A DNA stretch of 64,000 nucleotides from Paenibacillus gyeongsangnamensis (GTDB lineage Bacteria; Bacillota; Bacilli; Paenibacillales; NBRC-103111): NCBI RefSeq assembly GCF_027533625.1, contig NZ_JAQAGZ010000003.1, positions 124,001 through 188,000 on the forward strand, given 5' to 3'. Positions 52,136-59,154 of this stretch are shown piece by piece. The translations under genes and the position numbers were made by a program. The notes beneath the pieces are model-generated. The model was given only the letters and a program-made list of their open reading frames with translations, searched no databases and was not told where the DNA came from. Numbering within the stretch: position 1 is the stretch's first letter; each line of letters starts with the position of its first letter.

Positions 52136-52360
52136 TTATTTGAATTGACCAGCCAGCGATTGCTCGGCGATTTGCACCAGGCGACGAGTAATGTTACCAC
52201 CGATCGCACCAGCATCACGAGTAGCCATGTTACCCATGTAACCGTCTTGGGGAATAGCAATACCCAATTCGTTGGCTACTTCGTATTTCAGTTGATCCAA
52301 CGCTGCATTTGCTTGAGGAACAACCAATACGTTGCTGCTACGGGATTGTCCTGCACCCAT
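52136..52360 (-). CDS. Alpha/beta-type small acid-soluble spore protein
   Basis: A 74-residue DNA-binding protein that coats and protects spore DNA and is later degraded by the GPR protease. The family core is clear: [14 protein letters not shown] (GPR cleavage region around E-V-A), then [19 protein letters not shown] and a final [10 protein letters not shown]. Ribosome site AAGGAGGTG upstream is very strong, typical of abundantly made spore proteins. It would be transcribed in the forespore by sigma-G; I did not confirm a sigma-G promoter. Presence of this gene supports a spore-forming host. Confidence 0.96.
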   Translation of the reverse strand: MGAGQSRSSNVLVVPQANAALDQLKYEVANELGIAIPQDGYMGNMATRDAGAIGGNITRRLVQIAEQSLAGQFK

Positions 52361-52457
52361 ATCTTTTCACCTCCTTGTCGTTAGTAAATCTATTATGCGC
52401 GTTTCCGCGCTGTTCATTACACCGATACAATGGCAATTTATGAGAAGGAGTAAGCTA

Positions 52458-52937
52458 ATGAAGTGCCCTTATTGTGATTATCCCGGAACGAAGGTTTTGG
52501 ATTCCCGTTCCGCGAACGAGAACAAATCGATCCGCCGGCGCCGCGAGTGCGAGAAGTGCCAGAAGCGGTTCACCACCTTCGAGATGGTGGAGGAGACGCC
52601 GCTGATCGTCATTAAGAAGGACGGCAGCCGGGAGGAGTTCAGCCGCGAGAAAATTCTTCGAGGCCTGATACGGGCTTGCGAGAAGCGGCCGGTCTCCATG
52701 GAGCGTCTGGAGATGATCGTCTCCGAAGTCGAAAAGCAGCTGCGCAACACGGCCCAGGCCGAGGTGGACAGCCGGGAGATCGGTGAAATTCTTATGAGCG
52801 AGCTGTATCCGGTCGACGAAGTCGCCTATATTCGTTTCGCATCGGTGTACCGTCAATTCAAGGACATCAACATGTTTATGAAAGAGCTGAACGAGCTGCT
52901 CGGCAAGAACCAGGTCGGCGGAGATATGGGGAAATAA
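52458..52937 (+). CDS. nrdR: Transcriptional repressor NrdR
   Basis: A 159-residue regulator of ribonucleotide reductase genes. The zinc ribbon (CPYC at residues 3-6, CEKCQKRF at about 31-38) is followed by an ATP-cone domain (about 48-140) that senses ATP/dATP, beginning [17 protein letters not shown]. Length is standard. ATG 52458 has AAGGAG 7 bases ahead; longer frames upstream overlap the spore protein promoter and are not credible. In Bacillus nrdR also lies close to coaE. Confidence 0.97.
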   Translation: MKCPYCDYPGTKVLDSRSANENKSIRRRRECEKCQKRFTTFEMVEETPLIVIKKDGSREEFSREKILRGLIRACEKRPVSMERLEMIVSEVEKQLRNTAQAEVDSREIGEILMSELYPVDEVAYIRFASVYRQFKDINMFMKELNELLGKNQVGGDMGK

Positions 52938-52976
52938 CCAGCTCCGCCCGCCAGTCGAGCTGGTTGATAAAAAACG

Positions 52977-53006
52977 TTGACAAGCCCCTGGGCACTGTGA
53001 TATGAT
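52977..53006 (+). promoter_or_regulatory. Promoter of tRNA-Ala
   Basis: TTGACA (52977-52982), 18-base spacer, TATGAT (53001-53006), 32 bases before the tRNA. Near-consensus as expected for a stable RNA gene. Confidence 0.8.
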
Positions 53007-53037
53007 CGTTTTTGTCGCCGCAAGGCAAATAAAATAC

Positions 53038-53110
53038 GGGGCCTTAGCTCAGCTGGGAGAGCGCATCGCTGGCAGCGATGAGGTCAGGGGTTCGATCCCC
53101 CTAGGCTCCA
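53038..53110 (+). tRNA. tRNA-Ala (anticodon GGC)
   Basis: A 73-base cloverleaf. The acceptor GGGGCCT pairs with AGGCTCC and includes the G3:U70 wobble pair that identifies alanine tRNAs. The D arm is GCTC/GAGC, the anticodon stem CATCG/CGATG encloses loop CTGGCAG with anticodon GGC, and the T arm is AGGGG/CCCCT around TTCGATC. The discriminator is A and the CCA end is not encoded. It is a lone tRNA with its own promoter and terminator. Confidence 0.97.
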
Positions 53111-53127
53111 TACAAATATATAACAAT

Positions 53128-53151
53128 GCAGCCGTTATGGCTGCTTTTTTA
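53128..53151 (+). terminator. Terminator of tRNA-Ala
   Basis: GCAGCC pairs with GGCTGC around GTTAT, followed by TTTTTT. Confidence 0.9.
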
Positions 53152-53300
53152 TTTTGGCGAAGCCCTAAGGATGACTGAAGCATTTCCGCATATTGGCTAA
53201 CGATGAAGGATAACAACCCCGTATACAGAAGGTGCAGGTTTTACCCCGGGGATATACGCGCCTGTTATTATAATTCCTGTGTTTCGGTTTCCGCAGCCCT

Positions 53301-53701
53301 TCATTCCGTCAGCGGCTTCTCCGGGACCCATACGGTACCGCTGTAGCTAGAATAGTATATCCGTAGGCTGTTCCACGATATCTTCCGAAATAAAAGGATC
53401 CAGTATCCATTTATCCCCCATTCATCTAGGTACCACCTACCGCTTCCTTCCAGCACGCCCCGGGCCGAGCTAACCCATTTGTACCGCCGCAGTCATGCGG
53501 ATCTTCTAGGGTGCCAAAGTTTTTAATCTCGCGGTATATTTCCTCATAGCCGCTGTACAACACTCTTTTCGTCGTCCTCGATCCATTTCGCGCTGAGCCG
53601 GTTTGTACGGGGATTTAATCCTTGCCTCCATACTTTTTGCTGCACTCCACCCAGCCGATCCGCAGGCTGCCGTTTTTGTTTTTCTTGGAAATCGTGATCA
53701 T
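53301..53701 (-). pseudogene. Unidentified gene decayed by several frameshifts
   Basis: Leftward from ATG 53701-53699, which has GAGGTCGG ahead, 28 codons read MITISKKNKNGSLRIGWVEC... and stop. Coherent protein-like text continues in the second frame (NPRTNRLSAKWIEDDEKSV), then in the first again (LYSGYEEIYREIKNFGTLED), then in the third (RGVLEGSGRWYLDEWGINGY to GTVWVPEKPLTE) ending at 53301. Stitching these gives a plausible protein of about 130 residues, so at least three small indels have hit it. I do not recognise the family. The stretch 53152-53300 shows no feature. Confidence 0.5.
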
Positions 53702-53829
53702 CTACCGACCTCATGATGACTTTCGTAATGGAATACAATCGAAGCAGCACCATGCTCAACCGACGGATTCATATGGTATTACAACATAATAGCCAGTGTT
53801 ATGCTATCGGAGCTCCATACGGAATGTTG

Positions 53830-54720
53830 TTATTGCAACTCCGAAAGCCGGTCAATGAAGGCATCCAGAAGCGAGGAGGAGTGGCGATTCAGGTTATAAG
53901 CATAATAGATATACCGTTTGTAATCGTTTTGAGGAATGGGGCGGTATACGAGTTCTCCGCGTTCAACCTCTCTTTGTACAGCCAACCTGGATAAGAAGGA
54001 GATTGCTTCACCCTTCATTGCGACCTGCTTGATCGCTTCAAGGGAATCCATTTCCATCACGGCATTCAGACGAACGCCGTTTGTCCGTGCCCATTTCTCA
54101 GTCATTCCTCTGGTACTCGATTCCGGACTGTGCATCAGGAACGGTTCCCCGGCCAGCATTTCCGTGCATAATTGCGGCTGCTCATTCAGCTTATGAGTAG
54201 GGGCGAAGATGACCACGAGCTCATCCTCGCACAAGGCATGCGCCGAAAGCGGCGGAAGCTGAAACGGTTCCGTAGAGAAAAGGCCAAGGTCAATTTCGTG
54301 GTTCAGCAGCTTCTCTTGAATCACGGGCGCCGTCTTGACGGACAAGGATAAAGTAATTCGCGGATAAGATTTGGCAAAGCGGCTGATCAGGTTCGGAAGG
54401 ATATAAGTTCCGGGCACATAGCTGGCTCCGATTCGAAGCGTACCTTGGCCCAATTCCTGAAATTCTCTTACAACTCGCTCCGCTTCTCTTGCGAGCGCAT
54501 TGATTTTGACCGCATAATGCTTGAAGGCTTGACCGGCATCGGTAAGCATCGTTTTACCGGAGCGCGTTTCAAACAATTGGACGCCAAGCTCCTGTTCCAA
54601 GCTTTTCATGTGGAATGTAACGGTAGGCTGCTTCAAACCGAGAGTCTCCGCGACTGCCGTTATTTTTTTATGCTGATCAAGCAGCTCGATAATTTCAAGT
54701 TTCTGCAAATGAACATTCAT
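53830..54720 (-). CDS. LysR family transcriptional regulator (CysL-like)
   Basis: A 296-residue regulator. The winged helix-turn-helix is at residues 1-60 (LQKLEIIELLDQHKKITAVAETL, then LKQPTVTFHMKSLEQELG), and the periplasmic-binding-protein-like effector domain at about 90-290 (GTLRIGASYVPGTYILP). The ATG 54720 start follows GGGAGGAAGC; the frame extends 13 codons further without a ribosome site. It is divergent from a deletion-damaged ABC operon, and the intergenic TGAATA-N4-TATTCA is a likely binding site. It probably regulated that transporter and perhaps the MBL gene; its target is now largely gone. Confidence 0.9.
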   Translation of the reverse strand: MNVHLQKLEIIELLDQHKKITAVAETLGLKQPTVTFHMKSLEQELGVQLFETRSGKTMLTDAGQAFKHYAVKINALAREAERVVREFQELGQGTLRIGASYVPGTYILPNLISRFAKSYPRITLSLSVKTAPVIQEKLLNHEIDLGLFSTEPFQLPPLSAHALCEDELVVIFAPTHKLNEQPQLCTEMLAGEPFLMHSPESSTRGMTEKWARTNGVRLNAVMEMDSLEAIKQVAMKGEAISFLSRLAVQREVERGELVYRPIPQNDYKRYIYYAYNLNRHSSSLLDAFIDRLSELQ

Positions 54721-54784
54721 ATATGCTTCCTCCCAGGGAGTAGTAGAACCGTTTCTCAAGATACATTATAGATAATTTCTATGA

Positions 54785-54800
54785 TGAATAACAATATTCA
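54785..54800. promoter_or_regulatory. Candidate LysR operator
   Basis: TGAATAACAATATTCA is a 6-4-6 perfect inverted repeat in the 179-base gap between the divergent LysR gene and the ATPase/permease remnant, in a T-N11-A-like context. Confidence 0.5.
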
Positions 54801-54899
54801 TTGATATTTTTTACATAGTATTAACTTCGGGATAACATTATCATGATTTTCAAAATTTACAATGATCCTAGTTTCCCAAATGGAAGAAGGTGAATTTTC

Positions 54900-55196
54900 A
54901 TGGATGTCATTACCCAGGGGTTAGAGAAAAAGTACGATCAGGTTCAAGCTCTGCATCCTACCAGCCTATGCATCCGCAAGGGGCAGATTACGACCCTTCT
55001 GGGACCGTCAGGATGCGGCAAGACGACGCTGCTCCGAATGATTGCAGGTCTTGAGACTCCCGATCAAGGTGAGATTCGGATCGGCGATGGCAAAGTTTCG
55101 CTCGGCATGGCCATGGCGGTTGTGACCGTAGGTCTTACGACCATTATGCTGCTGGGCATTAATTACTTAAGCTCCAAAAGAAAGTGGAATGTTTAA
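54900..55196 (+). pseudogene. Chimeric remnant: ABC ATPase N terminus fused to permease C terminus
   Basis: The first about 65 codons are the start of a nucleotide-binding subunit of the iron(III)/2-aminoethylphosphonate type: EKKYDQVQALHPTSL, Walker A LLGPSGCGKTTLLR, then LETPDQGEIRIGDG. At about 55095 the text changes abruptly to a hydrophobic helix with a positive tail (LGMAMAVVTVGLTTIMLLG then SSKRKWNV), which is the C-terminal end of an ABC permease. Signature, Walker B and most of the permease are missing. An internal in-frame deletion of one or more kilobases that joined two operon genes explains this. The product cannot work as either subunit. Confidence 0.8.
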
Positions 55197-56509
55197 TGAA
55201 AGATAACAATTACAAATTAGAGGCTGCTGTTTGGGGTGGCGCAGGAGAACATGGACGCTCCTGTTATTTTCTGAAACAAGATGGTTTGAGTGTGCTTCTC
55301 GATTGCGGAGTGAAGAAGGAAGGGGCAGGCAGCTATCCGCTGCTTTTGGAGGAGGATGTAGCGGAGCTCCAAGCCGTTTTCCTTTCACATGCCCATGAGG
55401 ATCACTCTATGGCAATCCCTTTTTTGTATAAGTTGGGGTACACAGGGAAGGTCTGGATGACCCGGGCGACAGCAGAGCAGCTGCCCAGCTACTTTACTTC
55501 TTGGCGCAATTATGTGGAGTCCCATTCGGCGGAGCTGCCTTATCAAGAAGAGCATATTGGTTCCATCCGGATCGCGTATTTGGATGAAGAGGTTCCGCCA
55601 GGCGAGTGGCTCGATATTATGCCGGGACTACGTGTACTATGGGGGAAAAGCGGTCATTTGTTAGGATCGGTCTGGCTGCTGCTTGACATGGAAGGTGTCT
55701 TAGTATTTTTCTCTGGGGACTACTCCGTCGAATCGTACTTGCTGACCGCGGATTGGCCATCCAATTTTCCGGTACCGAGCCAACGGAAGGTTGAGTTGTC
55801 ACTGATTGATGCTGCATACGGAATTGAAACGGAGAAGCAAGAGGCAAAACTGGCCTGCCTTGAGAAACTGGCACAAACAACGTTCCTACAAGACGGCAAG
55901 CTGTTACTACCCGTCCCTCCGTTCGGAAGAGGGCAGGATTTGCTGCTCTGGCTTACGATCACTTTTCCAGATATCAGGGTTATGGCGGAAAAGGAGATTG
56001 CAGACGCTCTGGAACAAATGCTGCATTGGACGGATTGGTTGAAGCCGGGGGCAGAGCGGAGCATTCGAGAGCTTTTGGAGGACAATAGAATCTGTGTCGC
56101 AGCTAATCCTGCGGAGCGCCAAGCGTTTCTCGCTCAAGAAGGTCCATGCGCCATTCTTACTGTCGACGGGATGATGCAATCGGCACTGGCCCAATGGTAC
56201 TATAACAAACTGCGCAGCAATGGGCGTAATACCGTAATTCTAACTGGTCATTTAGCTCCCGGAAGCTTCGCACGCAGGCTGCTGGAAGAGGGAGCAGATG
56301 CGGAATGCCGGGTGGAATGGATCCGGTATAAGGTTCATCAAGGAATCAATGATGCAAGGAGAATGATCGATGCGCTAGACAGCACGTATACTGTGCTTGT
56401 TCATGGAAAGAAATCATTGACGGATGAGGTGGCTGCTGTACTTGCTGGAGAGCGATATCAAGGCATTCATTCACTCTCTCCCGGAGATTCGATCTTGATT
56501 ACGGATTAA
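55196..56509 (+). CDS. MBL-fold metallohydrolase (beta-CASP-like)
   Basis: A 437-residue cytoplasmic protein. The metallo-beta-lactamase metal motif is LSHAHEDHSMAIPF near residues 65-78, with later H in GKSGHLLGSVW (about 150) and D in FSGDYS (about 178). The order and a C-terminal third with TGHLAPGSFARRLLEEG and VHGKKSL resemble beta-CASP nucleases (RNase J/CPSF73-like), though I cannot prove nuclease activity. ATG 55196 overlaps the stop of the chimeric remnant (TAATG), so it was the last gene of that ABC operon and may have lost its upstream partners. Alternative GTG 55184 is inside the chimera. Confidence 0.83.
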   Translation: MKDNNYKLEAAVWGGAGEHGRSCYFLKQDGLSVLLDCGVKKEGAGSYPLLLEEDVAELQAVFLSHAHEDHSMAIPFLYKLGYTGKVWMTRATAEQLPSYFTSWRNYVESHSAELPYQEEHIGSIRIAYLDEEVPPGEWLDIMPGLRVLWGKSGHLLGSVWLLLDMEGVLVFFSGDYSVESYLLTADWPSNFPVPSQRKVELSLIDAAYGIETEKQEAKLACLEKLAQTTFLQDGKLLLPVPPFGRGQDLLLWLTITFPDIRVMAEKEIADALEQMLHWTDWLKPGAERSIRELLEDNRICVAANPAERQAFLAQEGPCAILTVDGMMQSALAQWYYNKLRSNGRNTVILTGHLAPGSFARRLLEEGADAECRVEWIRYKVHQGINDARRMIDALDSTYTVLVHGKKSLTDEVAAVLAGERYQGIHSLSPGDSILITD

Positions 56510-56570
56510 TCGAGAGTTGCTTTAGATGAAACTCAAGTCAGTGCACCTCCACAACAAAGGTATCCGTTCA

Positions 56571-56915
56571 ATGAAACCGACGGTGGTGAGGTTCGCCCAA
56601 GCTCTGATTTATCTTGCGGCCATTTTAAATGTGATTAATGGGGTCTTCTCGCTCGGCAGTGCGGGAATGGTCAAGAAAACATTGTGCATTGCCATGATTA
56701 TCTTTGGTGTAGCGGCCGTTTATATTGCAACTTGTCTGAACAATCCAAATGCATCCGGACGCAACGCGGCGATCGTTCTTTCCGGCATTCTAATCGCGCT
56801 GCGGATAGTCGAGTTCGCTGTCTGGCACAACATCGGATTTTTGCTGGGCGTTATCCTGCCGATCATCGTCATCTGGAGATTAAACAGCTCAGAAGCGAGA
56901 GCTTGGTTTCGTTAA
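56571..56915 (+). CDS. Small four-helix membrane protein
   Basis: A 114-residue protein with four hydrophobic helices (ALIYLAAILNVINGVFSL; the stretch around TLCIAMIIFGVAAVYIA; NAAIVLSGILIALRIVEFAV; IGFLLGVILPIIVIWRL). ATG 56571 has AAAGGTAT about 6 bases ahead; the upstream ATG at 56526 has none. No named family recognised. It follows the MBL gene by 61 bases. Confidence 0.7.
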   Translation: MKPTVVRFAQALIYLAAILNVINGVFSLGSAGMVKKTLCIAMIIFGVAAVYIATCLNNPNASGRNAAIVLSGILIALRIVEFAVWHNIGFLLGVILPIIVIWRLNSSEARAWFR

Positions 56916-57164
56916 AATGAGGTCAGTGGTTTGCCCGCGCGCACGAAGCGTCGGCGAAGGAGTACATCTGGATAGCGCATTGAGGGTTATTCTGCAGGTA
57001 GTCGAACAGGCTGCTTAAGGGATAACCCTTTTTTTTCAACATCTCCCTTGGCTCCACGAATACATTAAACGTAAACGACATGCCCATTTTTCTTTTATAC
57101 ATTTTCACATAGAAAATCCAATATATTACAAAAGGAGACTAAGCTGATTAGAATCAGATTTGCG

Positions 57165-58084
57165 ATGGGGGAGGATGGCTTGGCAGACAACTGCATTCAA
57201 CTGTTAGGCTGTTTGAAAATTACTATAGATGACAAAGAGTTAACGACGGTTTTTTCAGGAAGTAAGGTCAAGCTGCTGGCATACTTGCTTCTAACTTTTG
57301 ACATGCCGCAAAGCAGGAAACAAATTGCCTTTGACTTCTGGCCGGATTCCACCGAGAAACAAACCCTTTCCAATTTGCGGAAACTACTTCACAACCTGCG
57401 AGGATGCCACCCGAAAATCGACCGATATCTCAAGATCACTCCATCATACATTCATTGGAACGATGAGCTGCCCTTTATTTCGGATGTGCGCGAGTTTGAA
57501 CAGGCGGCGAAAGGTAAACACCTCTGCGAGCTTCGCAAAGCGGAAGAACTGTACAAGGGAGAGCTTCTTCCCGGGTTTAACGAGGAATGGCTCGATGCCA
57601 GGCGGAAACAGCTGGCGCAAACGTATTTGAACATGCTCGATAAGCTCATTTCTATTTTGGAAAGCCAGCGGGAATACCCGTCGGCTATATTTTACGCGAA
57701 CAAGCTGCTGGTCCGGAATCAACTAAGTGAGGAAACGTACCGCATGTTGATGCGGCTGCATGCCTTGAATAAAGACATGGCGGGTGTTGCCCAAATTTAT
57801 CGCCGAATGCATAGAACATGGCAAGAGGAACTAGGGATAGGCCCTGCGGAGGAAACCGTGCAGCTGCTGGAAAGGCTTATGCAGAACGGCTTCGAACCTT
57901 CGACGGCCGCGCAAAACAAGCTGATCGGCAGAACTGCCAAATGGGGCACTTTCTGAACACTTGGAAGCAGGTAACGGCAGGCAAAAGCGCGATGCTGATA
58001 TGGAAAGGGGAGGAGGGAATCGGCAAAAGAGACTGGGCGCAGGAATTTAAAGTGATGGTTGGTGAAATTTTGAAACGCTTTTGA
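57165..58084 (+). pseudogene. BTAD-domain (SARP-like) regulator, frameshifted and truncated
   Basis: The frame 57165-57956 encodes an OmpR-like winged helix (about 10-95: FSGSKVKLLAYLLL, RKQIAFDFWPDSTEKQTLSN) and a bacterial transcriptional activator domain (about 100-245, LYKGELLPGFNEEWLDARRK). It stops after GRTAKWGTF. In the +1 frame the expected AAA domain resumes: QMGHFLNTWKQVTAGK, then LIWKGEEGIGKRDWAQEF, an obviously damaged Walker A (GIGKTRLAQEF expected), and ends at 58084. Intact relatives are about 900-1100 residues. Start uncertain: TTG 57180 has the best ribosome site. Two or more indels plus loss of the C terminus make it non-functional as an ATPase regulator, though the DNA-binding part may persist. 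Confidence 0.8.
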
Positions 58085-58148
58085 AGCGCTCCCTTCTTTA
58101 GAATGTCTTAGAACGGACTGATAAATAATTAACGAAAGGGTGATTGGA

Positions 58149-58899
58149 TTGAAGATGAATTTTATGAAAATGAAATCGATTAAGGTTGTCCTGTTGGTTG
58201 CTGCGATACTGGCCAGCTCGTTTGGATCCGCCTATGCGGCGGCCAATTTGGAGCCGATCAACGCTTTTTTTAACCGGGGCGTATCGTTCGTATTGAAAGG
58301 CGAATTATGGCAGCCCAAAGACGAAGACGGCAAACCGCTTACGGCTATATTTTATAACGGAAACAACTATTTGCCGGTCCGGGCTTTGGCCGAAGGACTA
58401 AAAGTACCGATCGACTATGATGCTGTCACTCAAAAAATTTACATTGGCGGCAAGCCCGGGGAGAAGACGCCGATTTTTGCCATACCGATGGAAATCGATA
58501 ATATTTATGCGATTTTGTCAAGAGACGCCAAAGATACGTTTAGTGAAAAATAAACAGTACCAGGAAGTATTAATGATCGACCAATACGGAGATGTTACTT
58601 TTACAGTTGACCGCAAGTTCAAGCGGCTCATCCTGGATGCCGCCGTTGTCAGCCCCGGAGAAGAAAATGTAGAATTTTCGCTGTATAACGCGGGGGGGTC
58701 TGCAGGAAACGCAGCCCTTACGGTTCTGGAAAAGCATAAAATTAGTCCGGAAGACAACGTAAAGCAGCTTGTATTTAATGTCGAAGGTCTGGAAAAAGTC
58801 AAAATCCATGTGCAAAGTCCCAATTTGAACCCGTATATTTATGCCAGAATATTAGATACTTCTTATTTTGATAACGGGGATTCTGCCGCTAAGAAATAG
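58149..58899 (+). pseudogene. Secreted stalk-domain (copper amine oxidase N-like) protein with one frameshift
   Basis: The first part has a signal peptide (KVVLLVAAILASSFGSAYAA) and a stalk domain: FVLKGELWQPKDEDGKPL, then NGNNYLPVRALAEGLKVP and QKIYIGG. The frame stops at about 58551 after DTFSEK. In the next frame the protein continues EVLMIDQYGDVTFTVDRKFK to the end at 58899. Deleting one A from the run in AGTGAAAAATAAA restores a continuous frame (SENKQYQEV), giving about 249 residues. It is either a recent null, a slippage-dependent gene or a sequencing error. Start TTG 58149 is supported by AAAGGGTG. Exported, function unknown. Confidence 0.75.
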
Positions 58900-58925
58900 C
58901 TTGATAAGTAAATAACGCCGGATGC

Positions 58926-58960
58926 GTCGGAGGCGGAAGCAATAACGCTTCCGCTCCGAC
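58926..58960. terminator. Strong GC-rich hairpin after the stalk-domain gene
   Basis: GTCGGAGGCGGAAGC pairs with GCTTCCGCTCCGAC around AATAAC, with one bulge. No T-run follows; it is 27 bases past the stop. May be a terminator or an mRNA-stabilising stem. Confidence 0.6.
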
Positions 58961-59154
58961 GATCAGCCAGGAGCAGCTGCGCGCAAAGGCATAATTTTCA
59001 ATAAGTGAACCACCCCGCAAGCGATCGGCTCAACCGAATGATAATTCACCGGTATACCGAAAATGGACGCAAAAGGGAATTACAGTTAAACTGTCGAACA
59101 TAATAATAACACGTATCAAACCGCTGCAAATGACAGCGTAGAACGGTGGTTATC

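Noticed and set aside
56923..57108. A 61-codon leftward frame between the small membrane protein and the BTAD remnant
   Set aside because: Protein-like in parts but no ribosome site ahead of its ATG and no known family.
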